A DNA stretch of 60,789 bases, from contig NZ_AFPK01000072.1 in the NCBI RefSeq assembly GCF_000220525.1, positions 1 to 60,789 of the forward strand, given 5' to 3'. The notes below the pieces were generated by a model. That model had not been told where the DNA came from, made no database searches, and saw only the letters and a list, made by a program, of their open reading frames with translations. Below, piece after piece: positions 1-8,720 of the stretch. The translations under genes and the position numbers were made by a program. Source of the stretch: Ochrovirga pacifica. GTDB taxonomy: Bacteria > Bacteroidota > Bacteroidia > Flavobacteriales > Flavobacteriaceae. Position 1 is the stretch's first letter. Each line of letters begins with the position of its first letter.

Positions 1-204
1 TCAGAAAGATGCCTCTCCAACACACCATCAGGTATTAATCTCAGTTTCCCAAGGCTATCCCTATGTTTAAGGTAGGTTCTATACGCGTTACGCACCCGTG
101 CGCCGGTCGTCGGCAGATTGCAAGCAACCCCCGCTACCCCTCGACTTGCATGTGTTAGGCCTGCCGCTAGCGTTCATCCTGAGCCAGGATCAAACTCTTC
201 ATCG
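1..204 (-). rRNA. rrs: 16S ribosomal RNA, 5' part
   Basis: On the minus strand this reads from the universal 16S start (AGAGTTTGATCCTGGCTCAG, complement of 178-197) into the variable V1 region, and continues past the left edge of the window. The 5' end near base 204 is placed by the usual distance from that conserved block. The V1 sequence and the following GCGTAACGCGTATAGAACC stretch are typical of Flavobacteriaceae. The gene is truncated only by the window edge. Confidence 0.97.
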
Positions 205-368
205 TTATGTTTTTATATTATATCGATGTCAAAAAATCTATGGCGATACCGAAAAAAATTCAGTACCCATCCATGCGATCTACTCTTTAATTCGCGCTGT
301 CAATTTCAAATTTCTCAATGAACTTCGCTACCTCAGTAGCGTTTGTTTTTCCCGCCTCAGCGGGGCTG
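205..368 (-). other. rRNA operon leader with two hairpins
   Basis: This is the transcribed leader between promoter P1 and the 16S gene; no protein gene fits. Two short hairpins with the same four-base loop are visible: CGCTAC/GTAGCG at 326-341 and CCCGC/GCGGG at 351-364. The second sits where P1 transcription should begin. Just downstream on the minus strand, at 304-323, is GTTCATTGAGAAATTTGAAA, which resembles the boxA antitermination element of rRNA operons. The boxA reading is inference. Confidence 0.6.
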
Positions 369-401
369 CAAATGTAAGAATCTTTTTTCATTCCAAACAA
401 A
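369..401 (-). promoter_or_regulatory. rRNA operon promoter P1
   Basis: The minus strand shows a Bacteroidota -7 box TACATTTG (complement of 369-376). TTTG -33 elements lie 17 and 21 bp upstream (394-397 and 398-401). It is oriented toward the 16S gene. Start of transcription would be close to base 362. Confidence 0.7.
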
Positions 402-560
402 CTTTTTTGAAAGTTTTTTAAAAGAAATTTTAAGCTCGAAATACTCGTTTTTAAAAAACAGCTTTGCTACTCTTCTCCCTGACCATCCGTCACTTAAACT
501 CTTACCCTTACAATGAACTTTTGCTCTCTCAGTAAGTATGCCTTACTGCGTTTGCGGGTG

Positions 561-595
561 CAAAGATACACAAGAATCTTAATTAAACAAGCAAA
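561..595 (-). promoter_or_regulatory. rRNA operon promoter P2
   Basis: The -7 box TATCTTTG (complement of 561-568) matches the consensus exactly. The -33 region is CTTG at 588-591 (19 bp) or TTTG at 592-595 (23 bp). A 7-bp hairpin CAGTAAG/CTTACTG (530-548) lies just downstream, as at P1. The motif GTTCATTG then recurs (511-518 here, 316-323 after P1), so P1 and P2 look like copies of one module about 193 bp apart. Confidence 0.65.
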
Positions 596-656
596 AAACT
601 GTAAAAAATCAGAAAAAATATTTAACTACCTTAAAACAAGGTTTTTACTAATTAAA

Positions 657-686
657 CAAAAGTAATATTTAACGTTGTGAGGCAAA
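657..686 (-). promoter_or_regulatory. rRNA operon promoter P3
   Basis: The -7 box TACTTTTG (complement of 657-664) has a TTTG -33 element 18 bp upstream (683-686). A small hairpin ACCTT/AAGGT at 628-642 follows the expected start. It is the most distal of three tandem promoters and lies just beyond the 3' end of the DUF4252 gene. Confidence 0.55.
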
Positions 687-781
687 AAACAAACAAAATC
701 TTTTCCTGTTTTGAAGAAACAAAACGGAACGGTAATGTAATCTAAAAAGTATTTTATGGATCAGAACCTAATTTAATCGTT

Positions 782-1288
782 CTACTTGGAAGTACTACCT
801 TGAATTGCTCCTACGGATTTTGATATTTTAGAAACATTACTCAAATTGATATTTCCTGTGATATGAATTAACATATTGTCTTCTCCTCCACCCAACATTA
901 AAAATTCAACTATCTTTCCATCCTTTTTCTTAACCATCATTTTTAATTGTTGGTCTTTTTCTTTAATAGACATTAGCGTAGTATACCCTTCAAAAGAAAA
1001 TTGTCCCTCTATCTCTTTGAAAAAGTTTAATGACTTATTTAATTCCCCATCCTCTACCGTTAAGATTCTAATTGACTTTAATCCGTCTAAAGCTTTTTTA
1101 ACATCTTTATCTACATCCTTTTTACTTTCCTTATCCATAAATAACGTAAGCATGTCCTGAGAAATTAAAACTGTAGAAAAGCCATCCTTGTCAGCATACT
1201 TATTAAATAGTTTATCTAAACTATCTTGTTGTGCTGTAGCTGTACTTATAGTAAATAGTGTTATGATTACTATATATATTGTTTTCAT
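782..1288 (-). CDS. Secreted DUF4252 protein
   Basis: 168 residues with an N-terminal signal peptide (cleavage near TATAQ, residues 16-20). The mature part begins with a helix containing KLFNKYADKDGFSTV, the hallmark start of DUF4252 proteins of Bacteroidota. The biochemical function is not known. It is the last gene of a four-gene operon, 3 bp after the membrane protein gene, and is a diverged paralog of the first gene (2285-2770): both share the YADKDGF motif and the LTVEDxxLNKxLNF motif. Its presence with an ECF sigma factor suggests an envelope sensor, effector or target, which is inference. Confidence 0.8.
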   Translation of the reverse strand: MKTIYIVIITLFTISTATAQQDSLDKLFNKYADKDGFSTVLISQDMLTLFMDKESKKDVDKDVKKALDGLKSIRILTVEDGELNKSLNFFKEIEGQFSFEGYTTLMSIKEKDQQLKMMVKKKDGKIVEFLMLGGGEDNMLIHITGNINLSNVSKISKSVGAIQGSTSK

Positions 1289-1291
1289 TAT

Positions 1292-1801
1292 CTATTCTTT
1301 TAAATGAGTATCTATTCTATCTAAATAACTTAATGGACTTAAATGCTGTTCCATTTTATCTAATCTTGAAATTTTTCCCAATTCTGAATTCATCACTTTA
1401 GATACATAAAATAAAGTTTCTTTGGTAGTATTATAAGCCTCTTGCTCTTTATTAAAGATTTCAGCCAATATTAACGTTTCTTTCTCAGGCTGCTTATAAA
1501 ACATCATAAACAACAACCAACTTGCAGCTATTGTTGTTGGAATCCATAATAGTTTTCTTATTTTGACTTTTTTATCAGACTGTTCACTAATTACACTTAT
1601 AGTATCTGTTTCTAAAGAAGAAGGTACCACTAACTCCTCCTCTTGCTGGTTATAAGAAGAAAACATTTCTTTTTCTAGCTCGAATTTTGAATCATCAGGC
1701 AAAGTCAACAAAAGCTCTTTCAGCTTTTTCTCCTCCTCTAAAGAAGTTTCTCCTAGATAATACTTTTCTAGTAAAGACTCTATTTTTTCATTACAATCCA
1801 T
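1292..1801 (-). CDS. Probable anti-sigma factor, single-pass membrane protein
   Basis: 169 residues. The N-terminal ~80 residues are acidic and helical, with the YYLGETSLEEEKKLKELL pattern seen at the start of many Bacteroidota anti-sigma proteins. One transmembrane segment follows (about residues 84-101, WIPTTIAASWLLFMMF) and then a ~65-residue outer part. No zinc-binding Cys/His motif is visible. The gene overlaps the end of the sigma factor gene by 11 bp, so translation is probably coupled. Position and topology make it the likely regulator of that sigma factor; sequence alone does not prove it. Confidence 0.7.
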   Translation of the reverse strand: MDCNEKIESLLEKYYLGETSLEEEKKLKELLLTLPDDSKFELEKEMFSSYNQQEEELVVPSSLETDTISVISEQSDKKVKIRKLLWIPTTIAASWLLFMMFYKQPEKETLILAEIFNKEQEAYNTTKETLFYVSKVMNSELGKISRLDKMEQHLSPLSYLDRIDTHLKE

Positions 1802-2279
1802 AACTATATATTTTCTTTAATTCTTCTCTTACTTTTTTTCTAGCAATAGATAGTGAAACCCTTATAGTATTCTGAGGCAAATCTAAAGCTTTAGATATTT
1901 CATCAAAACTAAACCCATCAACATCTCTTAGCTGTATTACTAACCTTTGCTTCTCTGGTAATGTCGCTATCACTTTTTTAACCAACATTACTTTTTCTGA
2001 AGATTCGTGATACTGCTCCGTTATTTTATGATGCTGTTGAACTTCGGTCTGCGTTTTCTGTAACCTTATCTTATCTAAACAAGCGTTTTTGGTTATTCTT
2101 ATAACGTAAGCCTCTTTATTAAGAATTGTTTTCAGCTTATTCTTATCCTCCCATAACTTACAGTATACGGTTTGAACTATATCTTTAGCCAAATCCACAT
2201 CATTTAGCAACCTATAAGAAAGCCTGTACATCTTTTCATTTAAAGGAAGTAACTCTTTTATAAATTGCTTTTTTGTCAT
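1791..2279 (-). CDS. RNA polymerase ECF sigma factor
   Basis: 162 residues, the normal size for an ECF sigma factor. Region 2 spans about residues 10-75, with the DxxQxVYxKLWE-like core helix (DIVQTVYCKLWEDKNKL). Region 4 spans about 108-155, with LPEKQRLVIQLRDVDGFSF and a helix-turn-helix (DEISKALDLPQNTIRVSLS). There is no C-terminal extension. It lies between a DUF4252 gene 5 bp upstream and the putative anti-sigma gene it overlaps. It probably directs transcription of this operon and perhaps other envelope genes. Confidence 0.92.
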   Translation of the reverse strand: MTKKQFIKELLPLNEKMYRLSYRLLNDVDLAKDIVQTVYCKLWEDKNKLKTILNKEAYVIRITKNACLDKIRLQKTQTEVQQHHKITEQYHESSEKVMLVKKVIATLPEKQRLVIQLRDVDGFSFDEISKALDLPQNTIRVSLSIARKKVREELKKIYSYGL

Positions 2280-2284
2280 TTGAT

Positions 2285-2770
2285 CTATTTGCTAGTAGCT
2301 ACAGAACTGCTGTTTATTTTTAAACCTTCTAGAACTTTCCCAAAGTTTCCAAAGTTTAAATCTCCTTCAATATAAACCATTGTATTCTCATCTCCACCTG
2401 TAATAATTAAAAACTCTGGTTTTCCTTTGTTCTTTTTCTTTTTAGCTATCAATACCTGAGTATCTTCTCCTTCTACATTTATTAGTTTGTCATATTTCTT
2501 TAAGCTTAGCTTAGAAACTACTTCTTTATAGAAATTCAACCCTTTATTTAATTTATCATCCTCGACAGTTAAAACTTTTATATTTCCGATGTTCATATTC
2601 TTTACATCTTTATCATCAGAAAAAGCCTGAATCATATCCCCTGAAACATTCACTGTAGTAAAACCGTCTTTGTCAGCATATTTCTCGAAAATTTTATCAA
2701 AACTTTTATTTTGAGCAAATCCAAAGGTTGTAAATAAAATAAAGATTGAAATGTTTAATACGTTTTTCAT
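2285..2770 (-). CDS. Secreted DUF4252 protein, first gene of the sigma-factor operon
   Basis: 161 residues with a signal peptide ending near FGFAQ (residues 16-20), followed by the DUF4252 motif EKYADKDGFTTV. Repeats of Lys around residues 113-119 (KKKKNKGKP) and the TGGDENTM segment align with the paralog at 782-1288 (LGGGEDNM). It leads the operon and is only 5 bp from the sigma factor gene. Its role is unknown; a cell-envelope component under the control of the sigma factor is the simplest reading. Confidence 0.8.
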   Translation of the reverse strand: MKNVLNISIFILFTTFGFAQNKSFDKIFEKYADKDGFTTVNVSGDMIQAFSDDKDVKNMNIGNIKVLTVEDDKLNKGLNFYKEVVSKLSLKKYDKLINVEGEDTQVLIAKKKKNKGKPEFLIITGGDENTMVYIEGDLNFGNFGKVLEGLKINSSSVATSK

Positions 2771-2898
2771 AATTACTAATTTTTAATGGTTGTTTATATC
2801 TAGAAGACGAACAACTATTCATTTTGTTAAATCAGAAAGTCACTTTTTTTCAAAAAAACAAATTACCCCTATAAATCCCAGAAGTTTGGTACATAAAA

Positions 2899-2930
2899 AA
2901 ACAGAGTTTATAATGATATAAACTCTGTTT
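2899..2930 (-). terminator. Intrinsic terminator of the 2964-5822 gene
   Basis: A perfect 12-bp stem ACAGAGTTTATA/TATAAACTCTGT (2901-2912 and 2917-2928) has a 4-base loop. On the minus strand a T-run follows (A-run at 2894-2900). It starts about 35 bp after the stop codon of the beta-helix gene. Confidence 0.85.
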
Positions 2931-2963
2931 GGAAATATTTCAGTTCTATTTAGTGCTAAAATT

Positions 2964-5822
2964 TTATTCTTGTTTAATAATCTTGACAACCTTAGGCTCT
3001 CCGTAATTTATTTTCACAAAATAAACTCCATAGGCAAACTGTGATAAATCAATATCTATCTGATTCTTGGTATACATCTTTCTAAGCAACAATGTAGACT
3101 GCATATTGTACACCTCTACTCCAACTTGATCTACACTAGAATCGGGTAAAGAAATCGTAATATTTCCTTTGGTAATGGTTGGGTAAACAACTACCCTATC
3201 TGTTAACAATACTCTTTTATTTAATTCTCCTTCACAATCTTTATCTGAAATAACATTTACAGAGTCTCCATGATTGGCATTCACAACAAATGAAGAAGCT
3301 TCTGTTTGAAGTACTTCTTTGTTATTTACTAATACGTGATAAGGTTTTGTACCACCATCAACATTAAATTCAACAAGTCCATTAGAAGCTACTTTTGCAC
3401 TACCAGAAACTACGACACTTTTAGGAACTATAACCTCAAAGCAACTATCATCAGCTAATTCTGGTGCTGTTATACAGAAAGTGTATGTTTTTGGTTCTAA
3501 ATCAGAGATTTCTAATTCATTGGTAAACGAGTAATCTTCACCATTTATAGTTACACGATAAGACAAAGGCTCTTTAGCAGTTATTTTAATTTTTCCATTG
3601 TTAGCATCTGGACAAAACTCACCTGTTGTTTGAATAGAAATATTATCATTTCCATAGTCTAGTTTGTCTAAACCAAAGAATGAATTGATTGTTAAATCAG
3701 ATCCTGCATTTAGCACTCTATTTCTTAACTCAGGAGTATTCCCTTCCAAAGCTCCTAAAGCCGGACTTGAAGAAGTTGTGATATTGGGTATTATAGTTCC
3801 TCCACTATTAAAAGGTGAATCTGACCTTAGCCTAAAGTCTCCATTAGTGACATCTTCAAAATGAGCATTTGCATTAGAAATTGCTTGATTGGTTTTTACT
3901 GTAATTTGATAATTTAAAGGTGATTGTGCAGCTTTTTGAGCAAATACAGAAAGATCAGGCTCATCAATATTAGAAACTGAATTAATTTTACCTTGCATAT
4001 AAAGGTTATTTGTCATCTCCAAATTTTCAGTTAACCCTGTTTCTGTTCGATGCCAAAAAGTTAAAAACTTATCATAATTCCAAAAGGTATTGTTGTAATA
4101 ACCCATTTTAATATCAATCAACTTATCTCGTGGTCCTAAGTATAACATCTTACCATCACTCTGCGGATTATTAGAAGCCCCTCTTTTACTTTTGTAATTA
4201 TCTCCTTTTATATTATAAGCTAGATTATGGTGAACCGTATAATTGTGTACATCTTCTAAATAAAATGCTACCACTGTTTGCCTTTTATAACCAGGAGTGG
4301 TGTCATAAGCAGGAATTCCAACCAGATCATGAACTTTATTATAAGCTATTTCAGTTCCTTGCATATCAAGTCCTTTAGGCCCTGGTTTGCCCGTACTTGT
4401 AAACATAATAGCACCTGCATCTTCTCCCATAGCCATGGCTTCTGCAAAATCATTATCTGTAATTTTTGCGTAAACCGATTCTGTGGTTCGAATATGAAAC
4501 CTAGATGCTTTTCCTAATGTATTGTTTGTAATGGTGCTATTTTTTCCATTGTTCCAAACAGCAACCATAAATTGTCCCATCCAACCAATTTGTTCAATTG
4601 TACAATTATTAATTATTGTGTTTTCGCAATTGTCATCAATAATAATTCCGCCTGTCCACGTGTGTGCTATATAACAACTATCAAAAGTGGTATTATCAGC
4701 ATTATCTAATACAATTCCTTCTTTTAATACTCCATAAGTTCTTCGGTACTTGTAAGGGTATAAATAGGTAAACGTACAATTTTGTGCTCTAAAATTTCTT
4801 GCATTTTTAATTTGAACAGCCGATGCTTGTATGTGAATATTTTTTACAGTAACATCGTTCGCACCAACTAACAATCCAAATTCTCTTTTTTTTACTTCGA
4901 TGGTTTTATTTGCTAACGTTCCTCCAATGGGTTTGTAATACAATGTGTTTTCTGATTTTTTAAAAAACCACTCTCCTTCTATATCTAAAACAGACAAATC
5001 CATAATGTATCCAAATCCTTCGGGCTGTGTGTATGCATCTGTTTTTCCCCAGGAATTTCCTTGAGTATTTTTTGCCTTAAACGTTACCAATCTATTTCCT
5101 GCTCTGGTAACCTGTCCTCCATCTTGAGAATACGAAAAGATATTGTTTCTTAACTTCCCTATAAATCCACGGATGATGGCTTCGTCTGTAAATGCTACAT
5201 TCGGAATTTCTGGAATTCCTTCATGACTAGAAAACGTAACTTGTCCTGTTTGATCAGTTCCTGCAGGTTTGCTAGCATTTAATAAAATTGCAAAACCACT
5301 TTGTGGATTGGTAGGACTCATCATTTCACTATGCTTACCAACCATATATTTTTTAACAGAAGTGGTATTGTTTGGATACCTTGCTATTTGCTGCAATACA
5401 CCATTAACAAATAATTGAGTAAAATCTGTTTCTACATCGTTTTTATTCAGTGTGGTTTTATAAACTCCTGCCCTTTGCGAATCTGCCTGCCAACTAGAAC
5501 CAGGAATAAGATCGGTTCCTGTTATGAACACTTTTTCTTGCTCAAAAGGAAGTAAGGTTACGTTACTAATATTTATAGTAACTGTTTCTCTATACACACC
5601 TTGATGTATTACAATTATATCTCCAGAATGTACCAAATCATTACTAAAAACATAAGAGATGGTGAGATAAGGAGCGGATTTATTTCCTCTTCCATTAAGA
5701 GCATCTACTCCATTTTTGGCCACATGTATCTCTGCAGAAAAACATGTAGAGCCATAAAAAAGTAATGCCCAAAAAACATTCTTTATTGAGCTATTTTTTT
5801 GAAACTGGCCAAATATCTTCAT
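2964..5822 (-). CDS. Secreted right-handed beta-helix protein with T9SS tail
   Basis: About 952 residues from the ATG at 5822. That start is preferred because it leads straight into a signal peptide (MKIFGQFQ... to FSAEIH); longer starts at 5843 and 5867 lie on or upstream of a possible -7 box. The mature protein opens with EIHVAKNG and GDIIVIHQGVYRETV, a DUF1565-type start of parallel beta-helix carbohydrate enzymes, followed by LFVNGVLQQIARYPN and a long beta-helix. The C-terminal ~80 residues (YPTITKGNITIS ... GVYFVKINYGE) look like a type IX secretion sorting domain. Similar layouts occur in GH141- and GH120-like enzymes, but I cannot assign a family or substrate. It is a paralog of the next gene, with an extra ~130-residue domain before the tail. 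Confidence 0.8.
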   Translation of the reverse strand: MKIFGQFQKNSSIKNVFWALLFYGSTCFSAEIHVAKNGVDALNGRGNKSAPYLTISYVFSNDLVHSGDIIVIHQGVYRETVTINISNVTLLPFEQEKVFITGTDLIPGSSWQADSQRAGVYKTTLNKNDVETDFTQLFVNGVLQQIARYPNNTTSVKKYMVGKHSEMMSPTNPQSGFAILLNASKPAGTDQTGQVTFSSHEGIPEIPNVAFTDEAIIRGFIGKLRNNIFSYSQDGGQVTRAGNRLVTFKAKNTQGNSWGKTDAYTQPEGFGYIMDLSVLDIEGEWFFKKSENTLYYKPIGGTLANKTIEVKKREFGLLVGANDVTVKNIHIQASAVQIKNARNFRAQNCTFTYLYPYKYRRTYGVLKEGIVLDNADNTTFDSCYIAHTWTGGIIIDDNCENTIINNCTIEQIGWMGQFMVAVWNNGKNSTITNNTLGKASRFHIRTTESVYAKITDNDFAEAMAMGEDAGAIMFTSTGKPGPKGLDMQGTEIAYNKVHDLVGIPAYDTTPGYKRQTVVAFYLEDVHNYTVHHNLAYNIKGDNYKSKRGASNNPQSDGKMLYLGPRDKLIDIKMGYYNNTFWNYDKFLTFWHRTETGLTENLEMTNNLYMQGKINSVSNIDEPDLSVFAQKAAQSPLNYQITVKTNQAISNANAHFEDVTNGDFRLRSDSPFNSGGTIIPNITTSSSPALGALEGNTPELRNRVLNAGSDLTINSFFGLDKLDYGNDNISIQTTGEFCPDANNGKIKITAKEPLSYRVTINGEDYSFTNELEISDLEPKTYTFCITAPELADDSCFEVIVPKSVVVSGSAKVASNGLVEFNVDGGTKPYHVLVNNKEVLQTEASSFVVNANHGDSVNVISDKDCEGELNKRVLLTDRVVVYPTITKGNITISLPDSSVDQVGVEVYNMQSTLLLRKMYTKNQIDIDLSQFAYGVYFVKINYGEPKVVKIIKQE

Positions 5823-5843
5823 TTTATTATTTTTTGATTTCAT

Positions 5844-5851
5844 CAAATTTA
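5844..5851 (-). promoter_or_regulatory. Possible -7 box for the 2964-5822 gene
   Basis: The minus strand reads TAAATTTG, a consensus match, 21 bp upstream of the preferred start codon. No convincing TTTG lies at the right distance: the nearest is 27 bp away at 5879-5882. It is therefore weak. Confidence 0.3.
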
Positions 5852-5976
5852 CTGATAACCTTTGCATAGACCTAAAAACAAAAACTTATGAAAACACAAC
5901 AAATACATCAATTAAAGTAAAAATTAGCAAAACAACTTTACAAAAACTTTATTTTTCTTTTGATGAAATAAATTAT

Positions 5977-6008
5977 AAAAACCAGAAGTGCTAAAACTTC
6001 TGGTTTTT
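5977..6008 (-). terminator. Intrinsic terminator of the 6031-8484 gene
   Basis: A perfect 13-bp stem AAAAACCAGAAGT/ACTTCTGGTTTTT (5977-5989 and 5996-6008) has a 6-base loop, 22 bp after the stop codon. On the minus strand the stem ends in a T-run. The T-rich other side means it could also work from the plus strand. Confidence 0.85.
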
Positions 6009-6030
6009 CTATTTATAGTTTTCGTTACGA

Positions 6031-8484
6031 TTATTTAATTAATTTTTTTACGATGCTTCCTTCATCATGCTGAATGGTTAAAAAATAAATTCCTGATGCA
6101 AAATTACTTGTATTCAAATTTATATTTTTTGCCGTAGTTTGTTCAGAAAATACTTGCAAGCCATGGGTGTTGTATATGCTTAACGTAACTGCTCCTTTTA
6201 TATCCTTGCTTAACAAAATAGTCAACGAGTTTTTAAAAGGGTTAGGACTAACCAAAGTCGTAGTTGAATTTTGGGACAGCAGCTCTGGTTGACTTTTTAT
6301 TGGATTTGCAGCACTATTAAAAGAACTTGCATCTAAATTAGACCCTGCATTAAACACTCTTTCTTTCCACCAATTGGTATCTCCTTCCCAAGCTCCTATA
6401 GTTGGATTTGCTTCTCTAGTAATACCTGAAATCACTAAACCTCCAGAGTTGTAAGACGAACCAGATTTTAATCTAAAGTTTCCATTGCTTGCATCTACAT
6501 AATGATCGCTTGCTGTGTTTACTGTTTTGTTTTTTCCAGTAGTAATGTTATAGTTTAGGGGTGCGCTGGCTACTTCTTGAGAAAATGTAAACAAGCTTTC
6601 TTCTTCTACACTATTATCACCAGCACTTACAATAGATGGTTTTCCTTGCATTAAAATGTTGTTTTTAAATTCTAAGTCATTAACACCTCCACCATCATGC
6701 TGCCAAAATGTTAAAAAGTAATCGTAGTTCCAACATGTATTGTTGTAATAATCCATCTTTCTAGTTAAGTTTCTATTTCTTGGCCCAAGGTACATAACAT
6801 CTCCTTTGCTTTGTGTTTCGATAGGAGTAACTCCATCACTCTTAAGTCTTTTACTAGTATATGTATCTCCTTTAATATTGTATATTAAATTATGATGTAC
6901 TGTATAATTATCTACATCTTCTAAATACAAACCAACTACTTTTTGCCTGTTGTAATTTGGATTGGTATCATATGCAGGAATTCCATGAATGTCGTGAATT
7001 TTATTCCAAGCAATTAAAGTTCCGTTCATGTTTAGCTGTGCTGTTTTTCCTGTGCTTGTAAACATAATAGAACCTGCATCTTCTCCCATAGACATCGCTC
7101 CATAAAAATCATTGTCTGTAATTTTCATGTATACCGATTCTGTAGTTCTGATGTGAAAACGAGATGCTTTTCCAAACGTATTGTTTGTAACCGTGGTATT
7201 GTTTCCATTGTTTAATAGTGCTACAGTAAACTGTCCCATCCAACCTATATCTTCTATAATTGAATTGTTAATTGTGGTATTGCTTGAATCGTCCTCTACG
7301 ATAATTCCACTTCCCCAAGTGTGTCCGATGTAACAGTTTTCAAAGGTAGTGTTGTCCGCATTGTCTAGCATAATTCCTTCTTTTAGCACACCATAAGATC
7401 TACGATAGTGAAATGGAAACAAATAAGTAAATGTACAATTGCTTGCGGTTAAGTAATTGGCATTTTTTACTTCCATTGTTGCTGCTTTTATATGTAGGTT
7501 TTCTAAACGAACATTGTTGGCTTGAATTTTAAAAGCAAATTTTCTTCTTTTTACCTCAAAGTTTTTTCCGTTTACCGTTCCTCCTTCGGGCTTGTAGTAT
7601 AGTTTATTTTCTGTTTGTTTGTAAAACCACTCTCCTTCTATGTCTAAAACAGACAAATCCATCACGTACCCAAACCCTTCTGGAGCAGTATAAGCATCCG
7701 AAGCTGCCCAAGAGTTTCCTTGTGTGCTAAAAGATTTAAACGTTACCATTCTATCATTGTTACCGCTTGCTCTTGTTACTTGACCTCCGTCTTGAGAATA
7801 AGAGAAAATATTATTTCTCAATTTTCCTATAAACCCTCTCAATACTGCCTCGTTTGTAAATGTTACATTAGGAAGTTTTGGAGTTCCATCATGCCAAGAA
7901 AAAGTTACTTGACTTGTTGCGTTTGCTCCTGAAGGTTTGCTAGCATTTAACAATACTGCAAAACCTGTTTTTTGATCTAATGGATTCATCATTTCCCTGT
8001 TAGTTCCCGAAACATAGTTTTTATAGGGAGACGTATTGTTGGGAAATCTAGCTATTTGTTGATGAACTCCATCCACAAAAAGTTGTGTAAAATCGGTTTC
8101 AACGTCACTTTTGTTTAAGGTCATTTCAAAAATTCCATCTCCATCGTTATCATTCCAGCTACTCGCCCCATACCAATTGGCTCCAGAAATAACAACATTG
8201 TCATTTTCATTGGCTTTAATAGTTACATTGGCTACGTTTACAGTAACAGTTTCTCTGTACACCCCTTCATGTACAATGATTACATCTCCAGAACTTATTA
8301 GATTGTTGGTGCTACTGTCATTATTAAAAATGTAGCTAATTGTTTTATAAGGAGCTGATGAAGCACCTCTTCCCGACAAGGCATTGGTTCCGTTTTTGGC
8401 TACATGAATTTCTTTTGCAAATAATGGCAGGCAAAAAATGAGTCCCATAACAGCTGTCCACTTTTTGAGTACTAAATGTTTCAT
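6031..8484 (-). CDS. Secreted right-handed beta-helix protein with T9SS tail
   Basis: 817 residues with a signal peptide ending near LFAKEIH (residues 20-26). The start of the mature domain (HVAKNGTNALSGRG, GDVIIVHEGVYRETV), the QLFVDGVHQQIARFPN motif and the beta-helix closely match the 2964-5822 protein across about 650 residues, so the two arose by duplication. Repeated short NNTxxxN turns around residues 350-470 fit beta-helix rungs. The last ~75 residues (VSPNPFKNSLTILLSK ... GIYFLTIQ) resemble a type A T9SS sorting domain. It probably degrades or binds a polysaccharide at the cell surface. GH120- or GH141-like families are candidates only. Confidence 0.82.
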   Translation of the reverse strand: MKHLVLKKWTAVMGLIFCLPLFAKEIHVAKNGTNALSGRGASSAPYKTISYIFNNDSSTNNLISSGDVIIVHEGVYRETVTVNVANVTIKANENDNVVISGANWYGASSWNDNDGDGIFEMTLNKSDVETDFTQLFVDGVHQQIARFPNNTSPYKNYVSGTNREMMNPLDQKTGFAVLLNASKPSGANATSQVTFSWHDGTPKLPNVTFTNEAVLRGFIGKLRNNIFSYSQDGGQVTRASGNNDRMVTFKSFSTQGNSWAASDAYTAPEGFGYVMDLSVLDIEGEWFYKQTENKLYYKPEGGTVNGKNFEVKRRKFAFKIQANNVRLENLHIKAATMEVKNANYLTASNCTFTYLFPFHYRRSYGVLKEGIMLDNADNTTFENCYIGHTWGSGIIVEDDSSNTTINNSIIEDIGWMGQFTVALLNNGNNTTVTNNTFGKASRFHIRTTESVYMKITDNDFYGAMSMGEDAGSIMFTSTGKTAQLNMNGTLIAWNKIHDIHGIPAYDTNPNYNRQKVVGLYLEDVDNYTVHHNLIYNIKGDTYTSKRLKSDGVTPIETQSKGDVMYLGPRNRNLTRKMDYYNNTCWNYDYFLTFWQHDGGGVNDLEFKNNILMQGKPSIVSAGDNSVEEESLFTFSQEVASAPLNYNITTGKNKTVNTASDHYVDASNGNFRLKSGSSYNSGGLVISGITREANPTIGAWEGDTNWWKERVFNAGSNLDASSFNSAANPIKSQPELLSQNSTTTLVSPNPFKNSLTILLSKDIKGAVTLSIYNTHGLQVFSEQTTAKNINLNTSNFASGIYFLTIQHDEGSIVKKLIK

Positions 8485-8490
8485 TTTTAT

Positions 8491-8522
8491 TATAGTTTTT
8501 AAGTTAGTATTTCTAAACTATA
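8491..8522. repeat. Inverted repeat just upstream of the beta-helix gene
   Basis: TATAGTTT (8491-8498) and AAACTATA (8515-8522) form an 8-bp inverted repeat with a 16-bp spacer, ending 6 bp before the start codon at 8484. It could be an operator or an mRNA hairpin near the ribosome-binding region. Confidence 0.4.
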
Positions 8523-8720
8523 ACTTTGTACTCTTAATTAAAGACAATTATGGTTAATCCCTATATGTTTATTTTTTCTCTAGTTGTCATCTTTTGATAA
8601 TCCTAAGCTTTTGAAAGACATATCTAGTTTCCTTTTTCAGAAAATAAAGTAGTTGTATAGTCTAAAAACTAAAAAAATCAACAAAAAACAACTTAAAAAA
8701 AATAGAATCAGCGATTAAAG

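Noticed and set aside
98..421. Open reading frames of 107 and 67 codons over the 16S gene and its leader
   Set aside because: They lie on the strand opposite to the 16S gene and cross its conserved start and the promoter region; chance frames.
708..725. GTTTTG/CAAAAC stem as terminator of the sigma-factor operon
   Set aside because: The stem is only 6 bp and no T-run follows it on the minus strand.
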